This document shows positions 8,713-17,775 of a stretch of DNA of 64,000 nucleotides, piece by piece. The stretch spans positions 2,542,001-2,606,000 of the forward strand of contig NZ_CP032084.1 in NCBI RefSeq assembly GCF_003600685.1, given 5' to 3'. Source of the stretch: Achromobacter sp. B7 (GTDB lineage: Bacteria; Pseudomonadota; Gammaproteobacteria; Burkholderiales; Burkholderiaceae_B). Made by a program: the position numbers and the translations under genes. The notes under the pieces were generated by a model, which saw only the letters and a program-made list of their open reading frames with translations, was not told the origin of the DNA and ran no database searches. Within the stretch, counting starts at the first letter, position 1, and each line of letters begins with the position of its first letter.

Positions 8713-9495
8713 ATGAATTCCTCTACTGTTTTGATTACCGGTGCGTCCTCGGGCATAGGCGCAACCTATGCCGAGCGCTTTGCGCGGCGCGGCCACGACC
8801 TGGTGCTGGTGGCGCGCGACCTGACCCGACTGGAGACGCTGGCTGCGCGCCTGCGGCAGGACCATGGCGTGGCGGTTGACGTGCTGGCGGCCGACCTGAC
8901 GCGCAATGACGACATTGAAGCCGTCGAGGCCCGGCTGCGCGATGATGCCCGCATCCAGATCCTGATCAACAACGCGGGCGCTGCGCAGACCGGCAACTTT
9001 GTGGCGCAGACGCCCCAGGCGGCCGGCCAATTGGTGGCGCTGAACACGACCGCGCCCACGCGGTTGGCCAGCGCCATCGCGCCGCGCCTGGTGCGGGCCG
9101 GCACCGGCGCCATCGTGAATGTGGGGTCGGTGGTGGGCTTCATGCCGCAGTTCGGCATGGCGGTGTATGGCGCCACCAAGGCCTATATGTTGTTCTTGTC
9201 GCAGGCCTTGCATGAAGAGCTGGCGCCCGCTGGCGTCTATGTGCAGGCGGTGCTGCCCGCCGCCACGCGCACCGAGATCTGGCAACGCGCGGGCATCGAT
9301 ATCAATGCGCTGCCGGAAGTGATGGACGTGGGTGAATTGGTGGATGCGGCGTTGGTCGGATTTGACCGCCGCGAGACGGTGACGATCCCGCCGCTGCATG
9401 AGGCGTCGCGCTGGGATGCCCTGGACGGGGCGCGCCAAGCGCTGTTGGGCGACATCAAGATGGCCAGCGCGGCCGCGCGCTATCAGGCAGCCTGA
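8713..9495 (+). CDS. Short-chain dehydrogenase/reductase
   Basis: A 260-aa classical SDR. The NAD(P)-binding motif TGASSGIG is at residues 9-16, NNAG follows in ILINNAGAAQ, the catalytic Ser is in VNVGSVVGF, and the Tyr-x3-Lys pair is in VYGATKAY. Length is typical. It lies downstream of the alkene reductase in the same direction and ahead of a strong terminator, so the two may form one oxidoreductase operon acting on the same carbonyl compounds. The substrate cannot be told from sequence. Confidence 0.9.
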   Translation: MNSSTVLITGASSGIGATYAERFARRGHDLVLVARDLTRLETLAARLRQDHGVAVDVLAADLTRNDDIEAVEARLRDDARIQILINNAGAAQTGNFVAQTPQAAGQLVALNTTAPTRLASAIAPRLVRAGTGAIVNVGSVVGFMPQFGMAVYGATKAYMLFLSQALHEELAPAGVYVQAVLPAATRTEIWQRAGIDINALPEVMDVGELVDAALVGFDRRETVTIPPLHEASRWDALDGARQALLGDIKMASAAARYQAA

Positions 9496-9501
9496 GGCGA
9501 C

Positions 9502-9540
9502 GATGGGCGGGCGTCGGTGCCGACATGCCCGCCCATCTTT
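9502..9540 (+). terminator. Hairpin terminator after the SDR gene
   Basis: GATGGGCGGGC (9502-9512) pairs perfectly with GCCCGCCCATC (9527-9537). The loop itself contains GTCGG/CCGAC. TTT follows. It lies 7 bp after the SDR stop. Confidence 0.75.
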
Positions 9541-9584
9541 GCGGTCGTGGGTGCGCAAGCGACGTCTTGGTGCCCAAGCCTCGT

Positions 9585-9857
9585 CTATTGAAGCATCGGC
9601 GCGCCAAGTCCGATCGCGCCCGTGTTGATCAGCCGTTGCAGATACTGCGTGCCTTCGCGCAACGCCTCGGCGGGGGTTTCCCAGGGCGTGTGCGGGCACG
9701 GCATGCACCAGTCAACCAGGATGTCGGTGCATCGCACCACCTGCACAAGCGAAATGAAACCGGCCGGCAAAGAGCCTGGTTTTTCCAGCGCGCGCAACGG
9801 GATGGCACGTACGCTAAGGACGTAGCCGCGATACTGCGTGATGACGGAATGCTCCAT
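9585..9857 (-). CDS. Conserved-looking hypothetical protein downstream of the Hsp20 pair
   Basis: A 90-aa protein I do not recognise. It has a strong ribosome-binding site (GGGGGAGG seven bases before the ATG). It begins with a beta-rich segment (QYRGYVLSVRAIPLRALEK) and ends in an amphipathic helix (EALREGTQYLQRLINTGA), with two cysteines in DWCMPCPH. It starts 75 bp after the stop of the distal Hsp20 gene on the same strand and has no evident promoter of its own, so it is probably the third gene of the heat-shock operon. No signal peptide or membrane segment is seen. Confidence 0.7.
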   Translation of the reverse strand: MEHSVITQYRGYVLSVRAIPLRALEKPGSLPAGFISLVQVVRCTDILVDWCMPCPHTPWETPAEALREGTQYLQRLINTGAIGLGAPMLQ

Positions 9858-9932
9858 AAGGCCTCCCCCACATGGTGGCTAAAACGCGAACGCGCCCGGC
9901 ATACACCGGGCGCAACGTTTCAAGCCTGCCGA

Positions 9933-10337
9933 TCAAGTCACGGTGACAGAGATCTTGCGGGGCTGCGCCTCGCGCAGTCGCGGAATCTGCAAGGTCAGCA
10001 CGCCGTGCTTCAAGTTGGCGGTGATGTTGTCCTTGTCCAGATCGTGGCCCAGCGTGAAGCTGCGGCGGAACAGCGGTTCGCGCAGTTCGTTATGCACCAG
10101 CCGCACCTCGGCCGGCACCTGCACCGCGGCTTCGCCTTCGATCAGCAATTCGTTCGACTGCACCTTGATCGACAGCCTGTCCTTGGACACGCCGGGCAGG
10201 TCGGCCAAGAGCGTAATGCCCGTGGCGTTCTCGTAGATGTCCACGGCGGGCAGGGTGGCGGGGCGGTTGGTGTCGTCAGCGACCTTGGCCAGGGATTCCG
10301 AGCCGCGCGTGGCGGCTAGTTGGTTGCGTTCTTCCAT
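9933..10337 (-). CDS. Small heat shock protein, Hsp20/alpha-crystallin family
   Basis: A 134-aa chaperone. The alpha-crystallin domain spans about residues 35-125. It starts at PAVDIYENATGITLLADLPG, includes LSIKVQSNELLIEGEA, and ends in HGVLTLQIPRLREAQPRKI. The conserved ADLPGV and G-x-L-T-L-x-I-P motifs are both present. The ATG at 10337 has AGGAGG eight bases upstream; the longer frame to 10424 overlaps the upstream gene and lacks family similarity. It is the second gene of the sigma-32-type operon and probably co-assembles with its neighbour to hold unfolding proteins during heat stress. Confidence 0.93.
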   Translation of the reverse strand: MEERNQLAATRGSESLAKVADDTNRPATLPAVDIYENATGITLLADLPGVSKDRLSIKVQSNELLIEGEAAVQVPAEVRLVHNELREPLFRRSFTLGHDLDKDNITANLKHGVLTLQIPRLREAQPRKISVTVT

Positions 10338-10366
10338 GATGATCCTCCTGTGTCGTCGGCCAGTGT

Positions 10367-10807
10367 TCATTGGATGGAAATCAAACGCGGCTTGGCGGAC
10401 TCGCGTTTGCCGATCGAAATGCAAAGGCAGCCGTCGGTGTAGCGCGCCTGGATGTTCTCTGGATCGGCGTCGGCAGGCAGTTCCACCACGCGGCTGAATC
10501 GGCCGCGCGCGCGTTCGCGTGCATACAGGGTGGTTTGCCCGGAAGGTTCTTCTTCGCGGCGTTCACCCGAAATGGTCAGCAGGCCTTTTTCCATGGTGAC
10601 TTCAAGCGCGTCCGGGTCTACGCCGGGCACAAACGCCACGACTTCAATCGAGTCGGCGCACGCGCCTACGTTCACGGGCGGAAAGTCGCCGCGTGCCGTG
10701 GACCGCAGGTTGGAAGGCGCGGTCGAGGATCGCAGGATTTTGTCCAGCTGTTGCAGGGTGTCCAGGGCGGAACTGATGCCGCTATCGAAAAATGGATAAG
10801 TTGCCAT
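10367..10807 (-). CDS. Small heat shock protein, Hsp20 family (operon's first gene)
   Basis: A 146-aa Hsp20. After a short N-terminal region (FFDSGISSALDTLQQLDKIL) the alpha-crystallin domain begins at PPVNVGACADSIEVVAFVPGVDPDALEV and ends at DGCLCISIGKRESAKPRLI. It retains the V-P-G-V motif, but the C-terminal G-x-L-x-I has become GCLCISI with a Cys. It is diverged from the partner Hsp20 29 bp downstream, which is the usual pattern for paired bacterial small heat shock proteins that hetero-oligomerise. The sigma-32-like promoter lies about 90-115 bp upstream. Confidence 0.93.
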   Translation of the reverse strand: MATYPFFDSGISSALDTLQQLDKILRSSTAPSNLRSTARGDFPPVNVGACADSIEVVAFVPGVDPDALEVTMEKGLLTISGERREEEPSGQTTLYARERARGRFSRVVELPADADPENIQARYTDGCLCISIGKRESAKPRLISIQ

Positions 10808-10892
10808 GTTCGTCTCCCGATAAGGTCTGGTTCAGACGGGCGTAGGGCTTGGCGGCATGGGGTGTCTACGCTGCGCTGCCCCGCCATAGCGC

Positions 10893-10922
10893 AAATGTGG
10901 CATCGGGTTTGCGGGTTTCAAG
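10893..10922 (-). promoter_or_regulatory. Sigma-32 (RpoH)-type promoter of the hsp20 operon
   Basis: On the minus strand CTTGAAA (10922-10916) is followed after 15 bp by CCACATTT (10900-10893). The enterobacterial RpoH consensus is CTTGAAA with CCCCATnT at 11-16 bp, so the -35 matches fully and the -10 has one difference. Confidence 0.75.
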
Positions 10923-11135
10923 AGAGGGGGCGATTGAATTCTTCAATCAAGGCGGCGGGAAAAATTGCGGATTTTTAGCGCGGGTGGTGGCCCGCGGGCG
11001 GCGTTGAACGGCCGTGGCACGATGCGCCTTTCCCCGCCGGTTGAGCGCCTTGTGAAGACGCGATAAATTCATTCGACACGTTGGTTCGATGGGCATGACC
11101 CCACGCGAAATCCGCTTTTGGCTAACGGAGATCCC

Positions 11136-11771
11136 ATGGACATATTCACGACTATCCACACGCACATCGCCGCGCTGGGCCTGCCGCTGTATGCGGTCAG
11201 CGCCAGCGCGGTGCAAAAGGCAGACACCCCCATTTTGTTGACGCTGCACTGGCATGGCTTCAAGCCTGACCGGACGGCGATTGCACAGCCGCTGCGGGCG
11301 GTGGCGGCGTCGGCCTTGCAGTTGAATCAGCGCTGGAACCACTACGCCGAAATCGATGAAGCGGTGCTCGAAGCCGGATGGCGCTTGGGCGCCTGGGACG
11401 TGGAACGCGTGGCGCATCCCGGTTGGTGCCGCCTGAATGCGCCGCTGGAAGAAGCCGTGGCTTGCCGTCGGGCGTTTGCCGACTATTCCGATCTGCCCGG
11501 CGGGCAGGAACGCGTTGCGCTGGAGGCGCCGGATCATTCGGCGCTGATGGAGCTGGCCGCGCGCAAGGGATATCTGCGCTGGATGTTCCGGCCGCGCAAG
11601 AACGGCATCTGGAATCAGACGGACGCGGATGACGCCACGGTGGACGCCGAGGGCGGCCGTACGCAACCGTGTCCCGTGCATGCCGCGCCCGCCGCCCAGC
11701 TGCAAAAGCGCGTGACGTTTCGGCTGGGAAAGGCGGTCGGCATCTGGGTCTGCGGTGATGCTCGTCGGTGA
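11136..11771 (+). CDS. Hypothetical protein, 211 aa, next to groES
   Basis: I do not recognise this family. The ATG at 11136 has GGAG about seven bases upstream; an upstream in-frame TTG at 11118 is less likely. The sequence looks globular and cytosolic: LLTLHWHGFKPDRT, SALQLNQRWNHYAEIDEAVLEAGWRLGAWDVER and WCRLNAPLEEAVACRRAFADY, with several Trp and no transmembrane helix. The last residues (VGIWVCGDARR) run into a 13-bp tandem repeat that supplies the stop codon, so the C-terminus may vary between strains. It lies between the two heat-shock units but shows no sigma-32 promoter of its own. Confidence 0.75.
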   Translation: MDIFTTIHTHIAALGLPLYAVSASAVQKADTPILLTLHWHGFKPDRTAIAQPLRAVAASALQLNQRWNHYAEIDEAVLEAGWRLGAWDVERVAHPGWCRLNAPLEEAVACRRAFADYSDLPGGQERVALEAPDHSALMELAARKGYLRWMFRPRKNGIWNQTDADDATVDAEGGRTQPCPVHAAPAAQLQKRVTFRLGKAVGIWVCGDARR

Positions 11772-11821
11772 TGCTCGTCGGTGATGCACGTCGGTGATGT
11801 ACGTCGGTGATGCACGTCCCT
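11757..11821. repeat. 13-bp tandem repeat (five units) over a stop codon
   Basis: The unit GATGCTCGTCGGT starts at 11757, 11770, 11783, 11796 and 11809, with a degenerate sixth at 11822. The upstream gene stops at 11769-11771, at the first junction. Because 13 is not a multiple of three, copy changes shift frame, but every unit contains TGA. Confidence 0.9.
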
Positions 11822-11847
11822 GATGCAATTTGATTCAATTTGCGGGT

Positions 11848-11875
11848 CTTGAACTTGCGCGGCCCTGCCCATAAA
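11848..11875 (+). promoter_or_regulatory. Sigma-32 (RpoH)-type promoter of groES-groEL
   Basis: CTTGAA (11848-11853) is followed after 14 bp by CCCATAAA (11868-11875), close to the RpoH pattern CTTGAAA and CCCCATnT. It lies about 65 bp upstream of the groES ATG. No CIRCE inverted repeat was seen. Confidence 0.75.
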
Positions 11876-11937
11876 TCCTGATGCGCGCCCGCGAAGGCGC
11901 AGTGTTTGGTGATCTGAATTGTTCAGGAGATTGAGTC

Positions 11938-12255
11938 ATGAAGATCCGTCCCCTCTATGACCGGGTAATCGTCAAGCGCATCGAACAGGAACGCAAGACC
12001 GCATCCGGCATCGTGATTCCCGATTCCGCGGCGGAAAAGCCCGAGCAGGGCGAAGTCGTGGCGGTCGGTAGCGGCAAGGTCGGTCGCGACGGCGCCGTGC
12101 AGAAGTTGCAACTTAAAGTGGGTGACCACGTCCTGTTCGGAAAATACGCCGGGCAGACCGTCAAGGTCGACGGCCAGGAACTCTTGGTCATGCGCGAAGA
12201 CGACGTGCTGGCGGTGCTGGAACCCACACGCGACACGTTCAAGAAAGCGGCATAA
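11938..12255 (+). CDS. groES: Co-chaperonin GroES
   Basis: A 105-aa GroES. It begins [20 protein letters not shown] and carries the mobile loop [15 protein letters not shown] (about 20-34) and the domain end [10 protein letters not shown]. The usual GroES ends at about residue 96; here [10 protein letters not shown] adds roughly nine residues. AGGAG precedes the ATG by about eight bases. It caps the GroEL ring encoded 57 bp downstream. Together with the tail-less GroEL, this extension suggests a second, specialised GroESL pair rather than the housekeeping one; that is inference because the rest of the genome is not visible. Confidence 0.97.
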   Translation: MKIRPLYDRVIVKRIEQERKTASGIVIPDSAAEKPEQGEVVAVGSGKVGRDGAVQKLQLKVGDHVLFGKYAGQTVKVDGQELLVMREDDVLAVLEPTRDTFKKAA

Positions 12256-13935
<1,680 letters not shown>

Positions 13936-13940
13936 GGGGG

Positions 13941-13960
13941 ATCGGGGTGCCCACCCCGAT
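13941..13960. other. Perfect 20-bp palindrome after groEL
   Basis: ATCGGGGTG-CC-CACCCCGAT is perfectly self-complementary and starts five bases after the groEL stop. It may be the first arm of a composite terminator; no T-run follows. Confidence 0.6.
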
Positions 13961-13970
13961 TCAGTGCGAA

Positions 13971-14017
13971 AAAAGGGCGCCGGGCAGCAAGGTCAACCTT
14001 GCTGTCTGGCGCCCTTT
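13971..14017 (+). terminator. Strong hairpin terminator of groES-groEL
   Basis: AAAGGGCGCC (13972-13981) pairs with GGCGCCCTTT (14008-14017), and CAGCAAGG with CCTTGCTG around a TCAA loop. The stem is about 20 bp with a short G-U section. An A-run precedes it and a T-run closes it, so it may act in both directions. Confidence 0.85.
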
Positions 14018-14060
14018 GTCGTGGGGGCTTTGACGTGCGGGGGGGCTTTGGCTCGGAGGG

Positions 14061-14160
14061 CTTAGCTATCCGGCCTTAGCTTTGGCTATTCGGCCTTAGC
14101 TTTGGCTATTCGGCCTTAGCTTTGGCTATTCGGCCTCAGCCGTGGCTGTCCGGCCTCAGC
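14061..14160. repeat. 20-bp tandem repeat (five units) between groEL and a FAD oxidoreductase
   Basis: The unit TTTGGCTATTCGGCCTTAGC fills 14061-14160: two perfect central copies, one near-perfect copy and two degenerate outer ones. The stop codon of the minus-strand FAD protein (14156-14158) lies in the last unit. Nothing else is seen between the groEL terminator and that gene. Confidence 0.9.
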
Positions 14161-15769
14161 CTTGGCGGCCCATGATGCTCAGCGCGACGGCTTCGGCAAT
14201 CTTGATGCCGTCCACGCCCGCCGACAAGATTCCGCCCGCATAACCGGCGCCTTCGCCGGCCGGGAACAGTCCCTTGGTATTCAGGCTTTGCAGCGTGTCG
14301 TTGTCGCGCTTGATGCGCACGGGCGACGACGTGCGCGTTTCCACGCCGGTCAGCACGGCGTCGTGCATGCCGAAGCCCTTGATGCTCTTGTCGAACGCGG
14401 GCAGCGCTTCGCGGATGGCCGTGATCGCAAAGTCGGGTAGCGCGGTGGCCAGGTCGGTCAGGTGCACGCCGGGCGTGTACGACGGCAGCACGGACCCGAA
14501 TTCCGTGGACGCCTTGCCCGCGATGAAGTCGCCCACCAACTGGCCGGGCGCGCTGTACGTTTCGCCGCCCAGCACAAAGGCCTGTGATTCCCACTTGCGC
14601 TGGAAGTCCACGCCGGCCAGCACGTGTTCCGGGTAGTCTTCTTCGGGCGAAATCCCGACCACGATGCCGGCGTTGGCATTGCGTTCGTTGCGCGAATACT
14701 GGCTCATGCCGTTGGTGACGACGCGGTTCGGCTCCGACGTGGCGGCCACCACCGTGCCGCCCGGGCACATGCAAAAGCTATAGACCGACCGCCCGTTGCT
14801 GGCGTGATGCACCAGCTTGTAATCGGCCGCGCCCAGGATGGGGTGGCCGGCGCTGGGGCCAAAGCGCGCCTTGTCGATCAGCGACTGCGGGTGTTCGATA
14901 CGGAAGCCGATCGAGAAAGGCTTGGCTTCCATGAACACGCCTTGCTCGTGCAGCATCTGGAACGTGTCGCGCGCGCTGTGGCCGATGGCCAGCACCACGT
15001 GGTCGGCTTCGATGTGCTCGCCACTGGCCAGCGTGACGCCGGTGACCTGGCCGTTTTCGCGATGCAGCGTTTCCACCTTGCTGGAAAAGCGCACTTCGCC
15101 GCCCAGCTTGGTGATGGTGTCGCGCATGACTTCCACCATGCCCACCAGCCGGAACGTGCCGATGTGCGGCTTGCTGACGTACAGGATTTCTTCCGGTGCG
15201 CCGGCCAGCACGAATTCCTTCAGGACTTTTTCGCCGTAGTGCTTGGGGTCTTTGATCTGGCTGTACAGCTTGCCATCCGAAAACGTGCCCGCGCCGCCTT
15301 CGCCGAACTGCACGTTGGACTCGGGGTTCAAGATGCGCTTGCGCCACAGGCCCCAGGTGTCCTTGGTGCGTTCCCGCACCGCCTTGCCGCGTTCCAGAAT
15401 GATGGGCTTGAACCCCATCTGCGCCAGCACTAGGCCGGCGAACAGGCCACAGGGGCCGGTGCCGATGACGATGGGGCGCTTGGTCAGCGTGGCGGGCGCC
15501 TGGGCGACGAATTTGTATTCGGTGTCGGGCGTAGGCTTGACGTGGCGGTCGTCATGAAAGCGCGCAAGCAGCGCGGCCTCGTTTTCCACGTCGATATCCA
15601 GCGTGTAGGTCAGCAGGATATTGTGCTTTTTGCGCGCGTCGTAACTGCGCAAAAAAATGGTGAAGCCGTGCAGGTCGCTGGCCGGTATGCCCAGTTTCTT
15701 GAGAATCGCGGCGGGCAATTCCTCGGGCGTGTGGTTCAACGGCAGCTTGATTTCGGTCAGTCGCAACAT
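14156..15769 (-). CDS. NAD(P)/FAD-dependent oxidoreductase (COG2509 type)
   Basis: A 537-aa flavoprotein. An N-terminal domain of about 95 residues (LRLTEIKLPLNHTPEELP, then FLRSYDARKKHNILLTYT) precedes the FAD-binding Rossmann motif PIVIGTGPCGLFAGLVLAQM at about 98-117. The QFGEGGAGTFSDGKL segment, VVLAIGHSARDTF, and a C-terminal PAGEGAGYAGGILSAGVDGIKIAEA complete the FAD site. This is the pattern of the uncharacterised FAD-dependent dehydrogenases grouped as COG2509. The physiological substrate of the family is not known to me. It is a single gene on the minus strand with its 3' end in a repeat array. Confidence 0.85.
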   Translation of the reverse strand: MLRLTEIKLPLNHTPEELPAAILKKLGIPASDLHGFTIFLRSYDARKKHNILLTYTLDIDVENEAALLARFHDDRHVKPTPDTEYKFVAQAPATLTKRPIVIGTGPCGLFAGLVLAQMGFKPIILERGKAVRERTKDTWGLWRKRILNPESNVQFGEGGAGTFSDGKLYSQIKDPKHYGEKVLKEFVLAGAPEEILYVSKPHIGTFRLVGMVEVMRDTITKLGGEVRFSSKVETLHRENGQVTGVTLASGEHIEADHVVLAIGHSARDTFQMLHEQGVFMEAKPFSIGFRIEHPQSLIDKARFGPSAGHPILGAADYKLVHHASNGRSVYSFCMCPGGTVVAATSEPNRVVTNGMSQYSRNERNANAGIVVGISPEEDYPEHVLAGVDFQRKWESQAFVLGGETYSAPGQLVGDFIAGKASTEFGSVLPSYTPGVHLTDLATALPDFAITAIREALPAFDKSIKGFGMHDAVLTGVETRTSSPVRIKRDNDTLQSLNTKGLFPAGEGAGYAGGILSAGVDGIKIAEAVALSIMGRQG

Positions 15770-15830
15770 GCTTCGGGTCCAGAAGGTGGGCGATCACAAC
15801 GTCGCCAAACGCGGGATTGTACTGGAGCGA

Positions 15831-16868
15831 TCAGGCGGCGGCGTCGCCGATTCGCCACCAGGGGGAACCCACCTCCGGGGTCTCTATCGCCACCCGTTCC
15901 CCCATGACCGGCGTCGTCAGCGCGACGCCTTTGGCCGCTGCCAGCGCGGCAATGCGTTCAAACGGGTCTTCCCATGCGTGCAGCGCCAGATCGAATGTGC
16001 CGTTATGAATGGGCAGCAACCAGCGGCCGCGCAGGTCCAGGTGGGCTTGCAGGGTTTCTTCGGGCTGCATGTGTACGAAGGCCCAGCGCTTGTCATAGGC
16101 GCCGGTTTCCATCAGCGTCAGGTCGAAAGGGCCGTAGGTGTCGCCGATGGTTTTGAAGCCGTCGAAGTAGCCGCTGTCGCCGCTGAAGAAGACGCGCAGG
16201 TCGGCGTCCTGGATGACCCACGAGGCCCACAGGCTGCGGTCGGAGTCGGTCAGGCCGCGTCCCGAAAAGTGCTGGGCCGGCGTGGCGGTTAGTCGAAGGC
16301 CGTCGACGTCGGTGGATTGCCACCAGTCCAGTTGTTCGACGCGCGCCGGGTCCACGCCCCAGGCGATCAGCTGGTCGCCCACGCCCAACGGGGTGATGAA
16401 GCGGGCGGTCTTGGCGGCCAGCTTGTCGATGGCGGCGCGGTCCAGGTGGTCGTAGTGGTTGTGCGACAGGATCACGCCGGCAATGGGCGGCAGGTCTTCG
16501 ATGGAAATGGGCGGGGCGTGAAAGCGCGCGGGGCCGGCCCATTGCACGGGCGAGGCGCGCTTGGAGAACACCGGGTCGGTCAGCCAGAAGCGGCCGCGCA
16601 GTTTCAAGAGGATGGTGGAGTGGCCCAGGCGGTACAGGCTGCGGTCGGGCGCGGCTTGCAGGTCGGCCAGGGTGAGGGGGCGCACGGGAATGGCTTGCTC
16701 GGGGACCGTGCCGCGCGGCTTGGCAAAGAAGAACGTCCACATCAGTTTCACGCCTTGCCAGAAGCCCAGCGACGGGCGCGGCAAGGGGTTTCTAAAACGG
16801 CCCTCGTGGTGTTGGGGCGACTGCGGATAGCGGGGCTGGGCAGTGGGGCAGGAGGTGAGGGCGGTCAC
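15831..16868 (-). CDS. MBL-fold metallo-hydrolase (UlaG/NAPE-PLD-like)
   Basis: A 345-aa protein of the metallo-beta-lactamase fold. The metal motif is SHNHYDHLD (H-x-H-x-D-H), with further ligands in TPAQHFSGRG, FFSGDSGYFDGF and LPIHNGTFDLA. The N-terminal GHSTILLKLRGRFWLTDPVF is typical of the NAPE-PLD/UlaG branch, which hydrolyses phosphodiesters or lactones; the substrate here is unknown. The start is GTG at 16868. It is divergent from a TetR gene and the nearest of two palindromic operators lies 26 bp upstream, so repression by that TetR is likely. Confidence 0.88.
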   Translation of the reverse strand: MTALTSCPTAQPRYPQSPQHHEGRFRNPLPRPSLGFWQGVKLMWTFFFAKPRGTVPEQAIPVRPLTLADLQAAPDRSLYRLGHSTILLKLRGRFWLTDPVFSKRASPVQWAGPARFHAPPISIEDLPPIAGVILSHNHYDHLDRAAIDKLAAKTARFITPLGVGDQLIAWGVDPARVEQLDWWQSTDVDGLRLTATPAQHFSGRGLTDSDRSLWASWVIQDADLRVFFSGDSGYFDGFKTIGDTYGPFDLTLMETGAYDKRWAFVHMQPEETLQAHLDLRGRWLLPIHNGTFDLALHAWEDPFERIAALAAAKGVALTTPVMGERVAIETPEVGSPWWRIGDAAA

Positions 16869-16893
16869 GGCGGGTTCCAGGGGGCAAAAAAAT

Positions 16894-16909
16894 TACACTG
16901 CGCAGTGTA
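16894..16909. promoter_or_regulatory. Perfect 16-bp palindromic operator
   Basis: TACACTGCGCAGTGTA is fully self-complementary. It lies between the divergent MBL hydrolase and TetR genes and probably binds that TetR regulator. Confidence 0.75.
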
Positions 16910-16928
16910 GTTTTGTTTTTCTGAAAAG

Positions 16929-16944
16929 TACACCGATCAGTGTA
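16929..16944. promoter_or_regulatory. Second palindromic operator, one mismatch
   Basis: TACACCGATCAGTGTA shares the TACAC/GTGTA arms of the first site. The centres are 35 bp apart. Two sites on the same face suggest cooperative or dual control of both divergent genes. Confidence 0.7.
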
Positions 16945-16969
16945 AAATTTTTCGCACTCCGATCCGCGC

Positions 16970-17040
16970 ATTCCGTCCGCGTATTCCGTCCGCGCATTCC
17001 GTCCGCGTATTCCGTCCGCGCATTCCGTCCGCCTATTCCA
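16970..17040. repeat. 13-bp tandem repeat (five and a half units) in a TetR gene leader
   Basis: The unit ATTCCGTCCGCGT or ATTCCGTCCGCGC begins at 16970, 16983, 16996, 17009 and 17022, with a last partial copy at 17035. The T/C at the last base alternates, giving a 26-bp higher-order period. It lies between the operators and the TetR ATG at 17065, in the presumed 5' leader. Confidence 0.9.
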
Positions 17041-17064
17041 CCTTCCAAAAAGCCGAGCCTTTTC

Positions 17065-17682
17065 ATGTCCAGCCCCCCGACCCGCCTCACTGACCGCAAA
17101 CGCCAAGCCATCGTGCGCGCGGCGGTGGAAGAGTTTCGGTCGGCCGGGTTTGAGGCCACCAGCATGGATCGCATCGCGGCGGCGGCGGGGGTTTCCAAGC
17201 GCACCGTCTACAACCATTTCCCCAGCAAGGAAACGCTGTTCTCGTTGATTCTTGAAGAGCTCTGGGCCACGAGTGCGGACAGCGTTTCGCTGGCCTATCA
17301 GCCCGACGTGGCGCTGGATCAGCAGTTGCGGCAGTTGCTGATGCAAAAGCTGGACCTGCTGGCGGACCCCAACTTCATCGATCTGGCGCGCGTGGCCATG
17401 GCCGAAATCATCCATTCCCCCGAACGCGCCCAGGCCATCGTGTGCCGCATGGGCGAAAAAGAGGGCGGCGAAACGGCGTGGATACGCGCGGCGATCCAGG
17501 ACGGGCGGCTAATGGACGTGGACCCCGAGTTCGCCGGCCACCAGTTGCAGGGGCTGGTCAAGAGCTTTGCGTTCTGGCCGCAAGTCACGCTGGGGCAACC
17601 GCCATTGAGCGCCACCGAGCGCAAGCGCGTGGCGGATTCGGCGGTGGAGATGTTCTTGGGGTGCTACGCGCGGCGCGGGTGA
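17065..17682 (+). CDS. TetR family transcriptional regulator
   Basis: A 205-aa regulator. The helix-turn-helix covers about residues 10-55: RKRQAIVRAAVEEFRSAGFE, TSMDRIAAAAGVSK and RTVYNHFPSKETLF. The C-terminal domain (LMQKLDLLADPNFIDLARVAMAEIIHSPE) is of the AefR-like TetR_C kind. The ATG at 17065 is chosen because the frame upstream to 16843 only translates the leader repeat and operator region. The two TACAC-type palindromes upstream are probable autoregulatory sites also controlling the divergent MBL hydrolase. The ligand is unknown. Confidence 0.9.
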   Translation: MSSPPTRLTDRKRQAIVRAAVEEFRSAGFEATSMDRIAAAAGVSKRTVYNHFPSKETLFSLILEELWATSADSVSLAYQPDVALDQQLRQLLMQKLDLLADPNFIDLARVAMAEIIHSPERAQAIVCRMGEKEGGETAWIRAAIQDGRLMDVDPEFAGHQLQGLVKSFAFWPQVTLGQPPLSATERKRVADSAVEMFLGCYARRG

Positions 17683-17734
17683 CGGGGCGCATAGGGTTGC
17701 TGCAATCCGATGGCGCGGCCTTGCGCAAGCGCGT

Positions 17735-17754
17735 GCCTTACATTATGGTAAGGC
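17735..17754. promoter_or_regulatory. Inverted-repeat operator upstream of the antitoxin gene
   Basis: GCCTTAC (17735-17741) and GTAAGGC (17748-17754) are perfect inverted copies six bases apart, ending 21 bp before the antitoxin ATG. AbrB/MazE-type antitoxins normally repress their own operon through such sites. Confidence 0.6.
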
Positions 17755-17775
17755 GCACTTCCAAGGAGCTAGCCA

